Shown piece by piece: positions 8,703 to 17,329 of a DNA stretch of 64,000 nucleotides. The notes under the pieces are model-generated. The model made no database searches. It saw only the letters and a list, made by a program, of their open reading frames with translations, and was not told the origin of the DNA. Numbering within the stretch: the stretch's first letter is position 1; every line of letters starts with the position of its first letter. Both the position numbers and the translations under genes were made by a program. Location: positions 124,001 through 188,000 of the forward strand of contig JAJDEB010000002.1 in the NCBI GenBank assembly GCA_029260015.1, in the 5' to 3' direction. This DNA comes from Phycisphaerae bacterium. GTDB taxonomy: Bacteria; Planctomycetota; Phycisphaerae; UBA1845.

Positions 8703-10412
8703 CTAAACCGGAACGTTGCGACGCTTGAGTTCGCTGCGGGCCAACTGCGACAGTCGCCGTTTCGCCACCGTGGCGTTCAGTGTTTTTCCGCCCCCCGCGT
8801 GGCGTCCCTGAACACCGCCCGCCCGCGTCGGCGACGTCACCATCCCAGCCAACGCGTGCAAATGGTCAGGGGAGACATTCCGGGCCTCGTCGCCGGCAAG
8901 CAGTTTTTCGATCACCCGACACGATTGCCCCGCACGGGCATCGTCTTGAAGCAAGATCATCAACCGAGGCAGCGCCGGCGCGCCGATTTCCAGGAGCTTC
9001 GTCCAATCTTCGATCGCAATCGCCACGTCGGCTTGGGCGAGGGCAGTCGTCGGTACCCAGCCCAGGTTTCTTAGAGCATCGACCGCGGCCCGGCGAATCG
9101 CCAACTCCGGGTCCGACATGATCTTTTCGAGCGCCGGGATGGCTTTTCGGTGTCCGATCTTGCCAAGCGTTTCGACGACACTAAATCGCAGAGATGCCGC
9201 GGCTGGCGAATTGCCCTCTGTTTGTAAAAGTTCAATCAACGGTTCGACAGTCGGCTCACCTAGTTCAACCAATGCTCCCATCACTTTCGTTCGGTGCGTC
9301 GCATCTTCAAACGCTTTCAACAAAGGTGCCACAGCCGGCTGGCCTAACTTCGCAGCATCCATCCAGTCACCAGCCGCAACCGCCAGCGCCACATGCTGTT
9401 CGCGATTTGACGGTTTCCATTCGATCTTCTTGAGCGCTCGAGCGACGGAGTGACGAACTTCGGAATCTTCGTCATGCAGCAATGCAACCAACACAGATGC
9501 TGTCTTGGGCTCCTTCGCTCTTTCCAAACCTTCAGCCGCCGCGCGTCGAATGTAGACATCGCCATCACGCAGATATTGCGACAGTGCGGCAATCGCCCGG
9601 TTTCCCGCGATCGAACCCAGCGCGCGAATCGCCTGAAATCGAATGGCCGGTTCGCGCGACTTGCTCGCCTCAAACACCATGTCGAATGCACCGGGGCCGA
9701 TCGTCGTGATCGCCGACCATTTCTCCTGCGCAATCAGCGCTTTGGCTTGAAGCTTCTCGTCGTTGCGATCTTTAGCCAACTGCTCGATGATCGCAGCGCT
9801 GGCCATTCGGACGGCTGCTTCGTCATCATCCATGAGCTGCGACAACGCCGAAATCGCCGCCGGATCGCCGATCTTACCCAGCGACTCAGCCGCGATACGT
9901 CGAACGTGTTGGGTGCCGTTTTTGACCGCATTGACCAACGGCTTCACCGCAGCCCCGCCCAATGGCACAATACCGTCCCACTCATCACGAAGGATGCACA
10001 CCGAAGCCTGCTGCTCGCCCGAAAGCTGCTCCCAGCCGAATTTCTTCAGCGCCCATGCGGTAAACTGCTTGAGACTCAGATCGTCCTTGTCATTTTCGAG
10101 CAGCAGAATGAGTTCGTTGACGGCGGCTGGGTCACCGATGACACGAAGGGCCTCCACGATCTCATCACGCACATCCCAGAACTTCTCCTCGAAAAGCGCC
10201 GCAATGAGGGGCTCGACCGCCCGCCGGTCTTCAAACTTTCCGAGTGCTTGTGCGGCGAGGATTCGAATGCTGCGATCTTCGTCTGTCAGCAAGTAAGTAA
10301 GGGGAATGACGGCTTGGTGATTTTCGAGCTTCAATACGCGCGCAATTCCCCGGGCGCGCACCGATGACTCGGTCGATCGAAGCCGTCTAAGATTCCACCA
10401 GAGAGAAAACAT
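8703..10412 (-). CDS. HEAT-repeat (PBS lyase-like) protein
   Basis: About 569 residues made almost wholly of HEAT-like helical pairs of roughly 31 residues. Typical units read DPAAISALSQLMDDDEAAVRMASAA, NRAIAALSQYLRDGDVYIRRAAAEGL and RKAIPALEKIMSDPELAIRRAAVDAL. No transmembrane helix or signal peptide is convincing. Such solenoids bind proteins or act as lyase-like chaperones of cofactor attachment, but no bilin or phycobilisome context exists here, so the role is unknown. The start is uncertain: the ORF-track start is TTG, and I prefer the ATG at 10412. The C-terminal 70 residues are Gly/Arg-rich and non-repetitive. Confidence 0.8.
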   Translation of the reverse strand: MFSLWWNLRRLRSTESSVRARGIARVLKLENHQAVIPLTYLLTDEDRSIRILAAQALGKFEDRRAVEPLIAALFEEKFWDVRDEIVEALRVIGDPAAVNELILLLENDKDDLSLKQFTAWALKKFGWEQLSGEQQASVCILRDEWDGIVPLGGAAVKPLVNAVKNGTQHVRRIAAESLGKIGDPAAISALSQLMDDDEAAVRMASAAIIEQLAKDRNDEKLQAKALIAQEKWSAITTIGPGAFDMVFEASKSREPAIRFQAIRALGSIAGNRAIAALSQYLRDGDVYIRRAAAEGLERAKEPKTASVLVALLHDEDSEVRHSVARALKKIEWKPSNREQHVALAVAAGDWMDAAKLGQPAVAPLLKAFEDATHRTKVMGALVELGEPTVEPLIELLQTEGNSPAAASLRFSVVETLGKIGHRKAIPALEKIMSDPELAIRRAAVDALRNLGWVPTTALAQADVAIAIEDWTKLLEIGAPALPRLMILLQDDARAGQSCRVIEKLLAGDEARNVSPDHLHALAGMVTSPTRAGGVQGRHAGGGKTLNATVAKRRLSQLARSELKRRNVPV

Positions 10413-10597
10413 AAGGGCAGCCGATGGCTGCATCCTCCAAACGTACGAAGTCCGCAAGGGGTTACTACATTCTTAATATAAGTGTCGGCTCTGCGGGGAT
10501 GCCGGACCAAAACCACCCGTACAAATCTGACGTGGTTATCACCCCACAACCATCATGAGAGCGAGGGCGGCGATATTTCTGGACTTCGTCAAGCGCA

Positions 10598-10861
10598 ATG
10601 TCAGACGTGGTCAACGCGTCCGATACCAAATACAATGCCGACATGGTCGCACCAACAACACACTCCAATGACGCCGAAGCGGACCCACTTGAACAGTTGA
10701 GTCCGCAGTCACCCGCTGGCATGGGCGCGCACGGCTGGTCGCGCATGATCGTGGGCGTCATCCTCCTCGCTGCGCTTGCCACCGTCGTCGTTCGCGGTAT
10801 CTATGTCATCGCCAATCTTGAAGACGAACCACCGCCGCCGGTCGAAACCACGGTGCAATAG
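10598..10861 (+). CDS. Small single-pass membrane protein upstream of the permease
   Basis: 87 residues (or 72 from the ATG at 10643). A polar, acidic N-terminus precedes one hydrophobic helix (MIVGVILLAALATVVVRGIYVIA), then a Pro/Glu-rich tail LEDEPPPPVETTVQ. No family is recognised and the ribosome site is weak. It precedes the SO_0444-type permease by 75 bases on the same strand, which suggests they share a transcript and perhaps a function. A real gene is likely but not certain. Confidence 0.5.
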   Translation: MSDVVNASDTKYNADMVAPTTHSNDAEADPLEQLSPQSPAGMGAHGWSRMIVGVILLAALATVVVRGIYVIANLEDEPPPPVETTVQ

Positions 10862-10936
10862 AGCGCAACAGCGCCCCGTCAATCGTTCACGACAAACCAT
10901 TCGTCGAAACGGTGTTCGCGCGCTACAATCGAGGCT

Positions 10937-12139
10937 ATGATTCCGCTCACCGCACAATCCAGTCTCGCGTCATCTGTCACTGCAATCATCTATGCCACCT
11001 GGGACATGCTCCGCGAGTCCGCCATCTTTTTGCTCTTTGGGTTACTCATCGCTGCGTTTCTTCACGTCTGGATGAGTCGAAGTCGCTGGGGAAATTTGCT
11101 TCGCGGTGAAGGCGTTCGTCCAGTCTTGCTGGCATCCGCAATCGGCCTGCCCATGCCGCTTTGCTCATGCAGCGTGTTGCCCGCGGCGATTGCGCTTCGC
11201 AAACAGGGAGCCGGCAAAGGAGCCACCCTTTCATTCTTAATCTCGACTCCGGAGACCAGCGCGCAGTCGGTGATGCTGACTTATTCGCTCATCGGACCCA
11301 TGATGGCCATCATCCGACCGTTGGCGTCGTGTATCACCGCCATTGTCGCGGGCGTTCTTGAAATATTGTTCTCGAAAAAGTTCGGCGATGCGTCCATGCC
11401 GGATACTGCACCGGATCATTCATGCTGTTCCGGAATTAAGCCCAACGCACTGGAAGATGAAATCACGCCGACCGTGTCAATCGCGGAAGGCCTGCGCCAT
11501 GCTTTCGTCAAAGTGTTCGATGACATCGTTTTTTGGATGTTCGTCGGATTCATTGCGGCTGCGATGATCAAAGTCTGGATGCCAAACGCATTGATCGATG
11601 CCGTCATGCGCGGGCCGCTGCTGGCCATGTTGATCATGCTGGTCGTTGGGATTCCCATGTACGTCTGTGCGGAAGGGTCCACACCCGTCGCTGCCGCCCT
11701 CATTGCACAGGGGTTAAGCCCGGGAGCGGCGCTGGTATTCTTACTCGCCGGACCAGCCACCAACATCGGCTCCGTCGGTTTGCTTCGGTCGCTACTGGGC
11801 ACAAGAACCGTTGTCGTATATCTGGCAAGCATCGCCTGCGTGTCGGTCGGGGCTGGTTTGTGCGTCGATTGGCTGTTTAATGTACAGGGTTTTAGTCTCA
11901 CGCCTCATGCGACGCACGACTCATTTGTGCCCGGGTGGATCAGAACTGCCGGTGCCGTCGCACTGCTCGCGTGGACCTGCACAAGTATTTGGCGCACTCA
12001 ATTCGCCAACAAGAATCGATCGTCGGCATCAGATGAGACATCGAACTGTTGTCATGACTCGGTCGTGGGTTCCTGCGAATCTGATTCATCGCCATCGTCA
12101 TCATCGCTATCCTCATCATCGTCGTCTTCAAGTTCGTAG
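10937..12139 (+). CDS. SO_0444-type Cu/Zn efflux permease (YraQ/DUF318 family)
   Basis: 400 residues with about ten transmembrane segments in two halves. The motif MPLCSCSVLPAA around residues 73-84, the FLISTPETS loop, and the second-half AEGSTPVAAAL and AGPATNIGS motifs are those of the SO_0444 and ArsP/YraQ permeases, for which export of copper, zinc or organo-arsenic has been proposed. The central cytoplasmic loop has Cys/His residues (APDHSCCSG) and the C-terminus has NCCHDSVVGSC, both plausible metal-sensing or metal-passing sites. The last 25 residues are almost all Ser because the end overlaps the Asp/Glu-rich tail of the convergent peptidase gene by 88 bases. Confidence 0.88.
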   Translation: MIPLTAQSSLASSVTAIIYATWDMLRESAIFLLFGLLIAAFLHVWMSRSRWGNLLRGEGVRPVLLASAIGLPMPLCSCSVLPAAIALRKQGAGKGATLSFLISTPETSAQSVMLTYSLIGPMMAIIRPLASCITAIVAGVLEILFSKKFGDASMPDTAPDHSCCSGIKPNALEDEITPTVSIAEGLRHAFVKVFDDIVFWMFVGFIAAAMIKVWMPNALIDAVMRGPLLAMLIMLVVGIPMYVCAEGSTPVAAALIAQGLSPGAALVFLLAGPATNIGSVGLLRSLLGTRTVVVYLASIACVSVGAGLCVDWLFNVQGFSLTPHATHDSFVPGWIRTAGAVALLAWTCTSIWRTQFANKNRSSASDETSNCCHDSVVGSCESDSSPSSSSLSSSSSSSSS

Positions 12140-14190
12140 TCGATCTTGAAGGGCGGGGCTTCCTTCGCCCCTTCAACGAGGAACTGATTCATCCAGCGCA
12201 TCATCCGCAGGCTATAGTCGTAGCGACTCGCCGCTTTGCGATTACCGTGCCCTTCACCTGGGAACAACACCAACCGCACGGGCGTGTTTCCAAGTATCTT
12301 CAGGTTGCGATACAGTTCCATCGACTGCGACGGATGCACCCGCGGATCGTCCTTACCGTGCATGATCAGCAATGGCGTGCGGGCTTGTTCGACGAAGTAA
12401 ATGGGGCTGCGTTCGAGGAAGAATTGCCAGTCTTCCCATATGCGTTTGCGGGCGTGAACAAGATACATTTCTTCGGCGATGTCGGTCGTACCCGATTTCG
12501 AAATCTGATCGCTGATGCCAACGAACATCACGCCTGCTGCGAATCGATCGGTGTGCTTGGTGCTGCACCAAGCGGTCGCAAATCCGCCATACGATCCACC
12601 GGTGATGCCAACCTTATCCTTATCCACCAAGCCCTGTTCAATCAGATGGTCCACGCCGTCAATCAGATCGTTGAATTCTTTTCCGCCATAGTCACCCTGA
12701 TGGGCTTTCGCGAACGCCACACCGCGGCCGGTGCTACCGCGATAGTTGGGTCGCATGACCGCGATCCCCAGAGAAGCCGCCATCTGACCCGGACTTGAGT
12801 AGCGCGTGGACCAACCCAACTGCACTTGCGATTCCGGACCGCCATGCACATCGAGGATCAGAGGATAACGCGTACCGGGTTTCTCATTGAGCGGACGTAT
12901 CAAGATCGCTTCGATGGTTTCACCGTCGCGGGCTTGGTAGCGAACGATTTCTTCTTTGGAGAGTTCGACATCTGCGAGCCATTCATTGTGATGCGTCAGT
13001 CGACGCGGTTCCGTAGCACCGTGCTTCATCGCGAATAACTCGGTGGAGTGCGTCGGGGCGCTTCCCGCAAAAGCAGCCGACTGACCGTCCTTCGACAGAG
13101 ACACCCGGCCCATGACCGGACCGCCTGGTTCGACGACGATTTTGAAATCCGATCCATCCTTGTTGACCCGCCCGAAAGCAGTCAGGCATCCATCGTCGGC
13201 TAGGAACATGATGGTGTTGGCGTTCTGCCATTCGATGCTGGCAAAGTTCGGCACATATTCCGGTGCAATCTGTTTGAACGCACCGCCCGAAGCGCTCACC
13301 GTAAACAGCCGGCCCGCTGACGGGTCATTCAAATCCTCACCCGCGAGAAACGCCAGCGATTTGCCATCGGGACACCAACGCACAGCTTCAAGTTTTCCAA
13401 CGTTTTCGATGACGGCAGACACTGCTCCCGACTCGGCATCGACGACGTGAATCTTTGAGAACATGTACTGATGATCAATGAGCGGTGTGCGCGCGAGTAC
13501 GACTGCCAACGACTTACCATCGGGCGAAAACTGGGCCGACGTCGCCGAGCCTTCGAGTTCCAACATCCGCGGTTCGTCGTCTAACTTGCCATCGACCTTC
13601 GCAATCCAAACGCGCGAGAAATGCAGATCTTCTTCGTAAATCTCCGCGTTGAAACCCTTCTCTTTAAGGTCTTTCTTGTCCTTATCTTCCTTCTCAGTCG
13701 CCACGAACACGATGCGATTGCCTGCCGAATCCCAATCGTACGAACCGACGCCCCGGTCGTGCTCGACGATCTTCTTGGCCTCTCCACCATCAATAGGTAA
13801 GGCATAGACCGCGCCATGCTTGTCGTCGCCGCGCTTGGCAACAAACGAAATTGCCGAACCATCCGGTTTCCATTGAACTCGGCGGATGCTCACCTCGCCC
13901 GTGATGAAACCACGCGACTTGCCCGACAGATCGCAGACGTGAAGTTCCGACCATGCCGAACCGTTGTCATCGCTGCCCAACTCGCGCGGCACCGATAGCG
14001 TGTACGCGATGTGCTGACCATCCGGCGACATCGCCACTTCCGAAACGGACTCGATCCGCGCTACATCCTTCGCAGTCAAGCCAGCCGCCAAGCCCCATTG
14101 CGGAGTCATCAGCCCGACCAGCACAGCCAGTTTCAGCGCTGCGAATCGATTCAGAAAGTTCGGATACGATAAGAAGGTTCTGAAAAACAT
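12052..14190 (-). CDS. S9 family (prolyl-oligopeptidase-like) serine peptidase
   Basis: 712 residues. An N-terminal signal sequence (ALKLAVLVGLMTPQWGLAAG) is followed by a WD40-like beta-propeller (residues about 30-420, with SPDGQHIAYTLS, SPDGKSLAVVL and CPDGKSLAFLAG repeats) and an alpha/beta-hydrolase domain. The catalytic triad is visible: Ser in GGSYGGFA, Asp in HGKDDPRV and His in GEGHGNRK. It belongs to the acylaminoacyl-peptidase/dipeptidyl-peptidase group and probably releases or trims peptides in the periplasm. The C-terminal tail is a run of Asp/Glu (YELEDDDDEDSDDDD), antisense to the Ser-rich tail of the permease gene. The gene appears monocistronic. Confidence 0.93.
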   Translation of the reverse strand: MFFRTFLSYPNFLNRFAALKLAVLVGLMTPQWGLAAGLTAKDVARIESVSEVAMSPDGQHIAYTLSVPRELGSDDNGSAWSELHVCDLSGKSRGFITGEVSIRRVQWKPDGSAISFVAKRGDDKHGAVYALPIDGGEAKKIVEHDRGVGSYDWDSAGNRIVFVATEKEDKDKKDLKEKGFNAEIYEEDLHFSRVWIAKVDGKLDDEPRMLELEGSATSAQFSPDGKSLAVVLARTPLIDHQYMFSKIHVVDAESGAVSAVIENVGKLEAVRWCPDGKSLAFLAGEDLNDPSAGRLFTVSASGGAFKQIAPEYVPNFASIEWQNANTIMFLADDGCLTAFGRVNKDGSDFKIVVEPGGPVMGRVSLSKDGQSAAFAGSAPTHSTELFAMKHGATEPRRLTHHNEWLADVELSKEEIVRYQARDGETIEAILIRPLNEKPGTRYPLILDVHGGPESQVQLGWSTRYSSPGQMAASLGIAVMRPNYRGSTGRGVAFAKAHQGDYGGKEFNDLIDGVDHLIEQGLVDKDKVGITGGSYGGFATAWCSTKHTDRFAAGVMFVGISDQISKSGTTDIAEEMYLVHARKRIWEDWQFFLERSPIYFVEQARTPLLIMHGKDDPRVHPSQSMELYRNLKILGNTPVRLVLFPGEGHGNRKAASRYDYSLRMMRWMNQFLVEGAKEAPPFKIDYELEDDDDEDSDDDDGDESDSQEPTTES

Positions 14191-14502
14191 GTCATTTTCC
14201 CGATGAAACCAATAGGATCAAAGCTATCGTTTGAAGTGACGCCCACACGGATTGAAGCCTAACAAGCTGAATAAGCCGTTGCAATTGTCAGGAATTGTCG
14301 AACCTGTACCCGCGCCCTACATTCCACTGAAGCCCGGAAAGCCCGATTCGACGCCCGCGATACCGCGCTGGCCATGACGAGTCTGATCGCCCAATTTTTC
14401 CAAAACACTTGGCTTTCCAAAACACTTGGCTTTCCAAACACTTGGTTTTGTGCGATCCTTGGACCTCAAAGAAGTCTAAATTCACAACAGGAACCTTTTG
14501 CC
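14191..14502. other. Divergent spacer with 17-bp tandem repeats
   Basis: This contains the upstream regions of the S9 peptidase (minus) and the Gly/Asn-rich surface protein (plus), and the tandem repeat at 14400-14449. No further gene or RNA is visible. Confidence 0.5.
14400..14449 (+). repeat. Three tandem copies of a 17-bp unit
   Basis: CCAAAACACTTGGCTTT occurs twice in perfect tandem, followed by a slightly decayed third copy, CCAAACACTTGGTTTT. Each unit holds the near-dyad CCAA(A)ACACTTGG. The array ends 53 bases before the ATG of the next gene, a position suited to a repeated operator. Confidence 0.8.
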
Positions 14503-15141
14503 ATGAAGCCCAACTACAGCATGCGTATCGCGATCACCGTATTCGTGTCAACCATCACGACAGCCACCGTATTCGGCGGGGTCGTCAGTGAAGACTGGAT
14601 CATCTTCGAGGATTTCGTCTCGGGTGCAGAATGCGGCATCATCAACACGTCAAATGCGGAGTTGATCTCATTGTTCGACACCGGCGAAATGGTCATCGTG
14701 TCGGGCGCAGACACGATTCTTCCTGATCTAATCGTTACCAGCGATGACTTCGTGCTGTACCGCGGTGAGCCTTCGGGACAAGTTGAATTCGTAGACGATG
14801 GTGACGGACTACCTGCCGTCTTCTGGACCACGCTGATCGGAACCGTCGTCGAAGTCGATACGTTTACGGGCGAACCGTTCGACAGCGGACTCCTGCCAGA
14901 AGAACGCATCAACACCGGCTGCGACGCGTGCGATTTGGTCGATAACAACTCGCTCTGCGACGACATCGGCAATGGAAACGGCGGTGGTAATGGTGGTGGC
15001 GGAAACAATGGAGGCGACAATGGCGGCGACATCTTTATTCCGCTGCCCTCGATCTGCGGTGTCGGATCGATCGCCTCGATCGTCATGACCGTTTTCGCGT
15101 TTCCATTCCTTCGAATCTCCCGTGCCAGCCGCATCAGGTAA
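14503..15141 (+). CDS. Secreted Gly/Asn-rich protein with C-terminal membrane segment
   Basis: About 212 residues from the ATG at 14503; the long ORF-track start runs through the tandem repeat and is rejected. A signal peptide (MRIAITVFVSTITTATVFGG) precedes an acidic domain of about 115 residues with four to six Cys (GAECGIIN, NTGCDACDLVDNNSLCDD), probably disulfide bonded. A low-complexity Gly/Asn linker (GNGNGGGNGGGGNNGGDNGG) follows, then a hydrophobic helix and a basic tail (MTVFAFPFLRISRASRIR). That signal, domain, linker, helix, Arg-tail order imitates sorted surface proteins such as PEP-CTERM, but the PEP motif itself is absent. The family is unknown. It is convergent with the riboswitch operon. 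Confidence 0.65.
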   Translation: MKPNYSMRIAITVFVSTITTATVFGGVVSEDWIIFEDFVSGAECGIINTSNAELISLFDTGEMVIVSGADTILPDLIVTSDDFVLYRGEPSGQVEFVDDGDGLPAVFWTTLIGTVVEVDTFTGEPFDSGLLPEERINTGCDACDLVDNNSLCDDIGNGNGGGNGGGGNNGGDNGGDIFIPLPSICGVGSIASIVMTVFAFPFLRISRASRIR

Positions 15142-15168
15142 CGCGCGAGCCAGAGGCGAACACATCAA

Positions 15169-16149
15169 CTATTTAAGATCGAAGTAACCGTTGTCATCGG
15201 CATCGCCAAACCAGCCGATGTCGTACGCTTCCGGTTTGCCCAGATACAATCCGCTCGACCAAGTAAACGCATGCTTTCGCCGATCGACGTGGCCGTCCAC
15301 CCAAGCGACATTGGCTTTCTTCTGGGTATGCCGGAAGTGAATGGAAGGCTCGGATCGAAACGACGGATTCGTCGGCAGGTAGCGCGGCTCGGCGAAACTG
15401 TACTCTGCCGGCCCATCGGAATTTACAGCAAACCCCGTGTCTGCAAACATCACCGTATCAGCCGGCCGCCGCACCCGCTCACTCTGCACGCCGGTCTTGT
15501 CGCTTTCAACCACATGAAAACCGTAACCGACGTCGCGAAGCTCACGCCCGAGGTAGGCGAGGTTGTAACCGTATCCACCGCTCGCCCGCTCGAAAGCGGC
15601 TGGCTGATCTAGTGGATCACGAAACGAAGGGCAAGACCGAATCGCCCCACCAGTGCCAAGGTATGACACCAAAGGACCGTCGCTCCCATCGAAGGGTTCG
15701 GAGGCTGCTTCGCGCTTACCATGCCACCGATTCTTGTTCTCCAGAAAATTACGCGCCCCCGGGCAAAAGCGTCCGTTGTGCTCCGCAGCATACCCTAGGT
15801 TGGCCAGCGCAATCTGGCGAATATTGGAAGCGCAAACGGTCGCTTTAGCCTCATCCCGAGCGCCCCGCAATGATGGCAACAAGATCGAAAGCAAGAGCGC
15901 CACAATCGAAACCACCACCAGCAATTCAACCAAAGTAAACGCGGGTAAGGGTGCCCCGCCCTTCAGGGTGGGGGACTGACCAAAACGCAAAACCGTCAAA
16001 CAAGTCGAGCGATGTTCAAGTCGTTCAGAGGAACGAGTCACGCTATCGGATGATAACGGCCCGTCGAGCATACGAGACGTCTTCAGTCCCCCACCCTGAA
16101 AGGGTGGGGCACCCACTCGACAAACCAAAAAGTTGCGCTTCGACATCAT
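15169..16149 (-). CDS. Prepilin-type protein with inserted leader (third gene of the cobalamin-riboswitch operon)
   Basis: 326 residues. The type IV prepilin signature AFTLVELLVVVSIVALLLSILLP begins at about residue 70, far later than the usual 6-30-residue leader. The C-terminal domain resembles planctomycete pseudopilins (DUF1559-like), with an H-x10-DG motif (HTQKKANVAWVDGHV) and the Cys pair of ATVCASNIRQIALANL and IRSCPSFRDP. The extra leader is encoded by a 166-bp inverted-repeat element at 15949-16114 that keeps the frame open. The start ATG overlaps the stop of the preceding gene (ATGA), so translation is coupled. If prepilin peptidase still cuts at A-F, the mature pilin would be normal; the long leader may instead weaken export. 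Confidence 0.8.
   Translation of the reverse strand: MMSKRNFLVCRVGAPPFQGGGLKTSRMLDGPLSSDSVTRSSERLEHRSTCLTVLRFGQSPTLKGGAPLPAFTLVELLVVVSIVALLLSILLPSLRGARDEAKATVCASNIRQIALANLGYAAEHNGRFCPGARNFLENKNRWHGKREAASEPFDGSDGPLVSYLGTGGAIRSCPSFRDPLDQPAAFERASGGYGYNLAYLGRELRDVGYGFHVVESDKTGVQSERVRRPADTVMFADTGFAVNSDGPAEYSFAEPRYLPTNPSFRSEPSIHFRHTQKKANVAWVDGHVDRRKHAFTWSSGLYLGKPEAYDIGWFGDADDNGYFDLK
15949..16114. mobile_element. 166-bp MITE-like element with 31-32-bp terminal inverted repeats
   Basis: The left end GGGTGCCCCGCCCTTCAGGG... and the right end, read on the other strand, GGGTGCCCCACCCTTTCAGG... match over 31-32 bases with one substitution and one indel, both finishing GGGTGGGGGACTGA. Solo copies of the same repeat occur at 28984 and 56250. 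The element lies inside the prepilin gene and codes in frame for part of its leader. No clear target-site duplication is visible. There is no transposase inside, so any movement would need help in trans. Confidence 0.6.
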
Positions 16150-17327
16150 GGTGACGTCATCCCAAATACTTGCTGAAACGCCCGCACATCGAAAAGATCA
16201 ACGTCACCGTCATCATCAGAATCGAGTGGCCGACACGGGCTCGACGGCACCGCGATGTCCGGCCCATTCAGACAAGCCACAAAGTATTCGTGGTCGTCGA
16301 AATCAACTGCCCCGCTACCATCAACATCCCCTGCAAACGTCGCGGCGACATCCGATATGGCATCGATCTCGGTAGACACTTCACCAAGCGCACCAGCGAT
16401 CAAATCGACCGCAGTCGTGATGCGCACGAAATCAAAACCATCCAACCCAGCCGCCTCGCCGGTGGCAGAATCAGTCGCCCAAGCGATATCAAAACCATCA
16501 CCGCCCGCAGATCCCGGTGTGATGTCAACCTTCAACGCATCGTCCGGACGCACATAAAACACTTTCGGCAAAACACCCTCCGGCAGCAAGGCGACCGGTG
16601 ACGAATCGGCGTAACCAAAAACGCCTTCGACTTCGGATGACAGCCCATTGGGATTCTCAACGATTAATCCATCAAACGGCGATCCTTCAAGCAAGAATCC
16701 TTCCGTCGTCCACGACCTCGAATGGCCAACTGGCACCCAAATCGGATTGGCCGGCGGAAATGCCGCATCGCCAAAGTTGTCGTCCCAGGTCATCACCGCG
16801 TATTGGCCAACGGGATCGACAACGTGCGAGCCAGGAATCAAGAACCAAGGGTCGTCTGCCGATCCGTTGCTATTGATGTCACGACTGATCTCGATGATGC
16901 CGACCTCCGCCCAGCGCCGATTGGGATTGGATGCCGCCCAAAACGCATTGCCAAACACAATCGCATCAAGCCCAAATGGATTCGCGTGATCGTCGTACAC
17001 CGTGTGATCGAACGCCAACGTAATGCGTCCACCGAATCCGCCCAGCGTCACCACGCCCAACTCGTTGCCTTCGCCACTTCCACCGCCGCTGGGCGCACCC
17101 AGTGCTCTATTGGCGTCATTGAATTGTGGATCGTTGACGAATTGCCCCGGCGCGGGTTCGTAGTTCACAACAGTTGCAGCAAATGGACCATCCGCGCGGA
17201 CAACGCTTGAACCGATCAATGCCGTCACCAAAAGTAAGAACAGCAAGGACGGGCGCTGCGCATGAAACGCAGCGCCCCATCCTCCGCCTTCCCTTCCGGA
17301 AAACACCTCAAACATTTCGCAACGCAC
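16146..17327 (-). CDS. Secreted protein with C-terminal dockerin-like domain (second gene of the cobalamin-riboswitch operon)
   Basis: 393 residues from a GTG, with GGAGG inside the end of the upstream gene; the genes are two bases apart. A signal peptide (SLLFLLLVTALIGSSVVRA) is followed by a beta-rich domain with ITLAFDHTVYDDHANPFGLDAIVFGNAFW, W-A-E-V-G-I-I-E-I-S and FDFVRITTAVDL. I recall this style of protein as the 'cell surface protein' that accompanies BtuB-like receptors in B12-regulated loci of other phyla; that memory cannot be checked here. The C-terminus has two calcium loops (GDVDGSGAVDFDDHEYF and DSDDDGDVDLFDVRAF) spaced as in a dockerin. It is probably an exported, surface-attached protein, and corrinoid binding is possible. 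Confidence 0.82.
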   Translation of the reverse strand: MRCEMFEVFSGREGGGWGAAFHAQRPSLLFLLLVTALIGSSVVRADGPFAATVVNYEPAPGQFVNDPQFNDANRALGAPSGGGSGEGNELGVVTLGGFGGRITLAFDHTVYDDHANPFGLDAIVFGNAFWAASNPNRRWAEVGIIEISRDINSNGSADDPWFLIPGSHVVDPVGQYAVMTWDDNFGDAAFPPANPIWVPVGHSRSWTTEGFLLEGSPFDGLIVENPNGLSSEVEGVFGYADSSPVALLPEGVLPKVFYVRPDDALKVDITPGSAGGDGFDIAWATDSATGEAAGLDGFDFVRITTAVDLIAGALGEVSTEIDAISDVAATFAGDVDGSGAVDFDDHEYFVACLNGPDIAVPSSPCRPLDSDDDGDVDLFDVRAFQQVFGMTSP

Positions 17328-17329
17328 CG

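Noticed and set aside
9450-10367. Plus-strand open frame of 305 codons
   Set aside because: It is antisense to the HEAT-repeat gene and only mirrors its repeated codons.
12060-12139. Possible CRISPR or repeat array in the TCATCG-rich tract
   Set aside because: It is a degenerate trinucleotide-type microsatellite coding for Ser on one strand and Asp/Glu on the other; no spacers.
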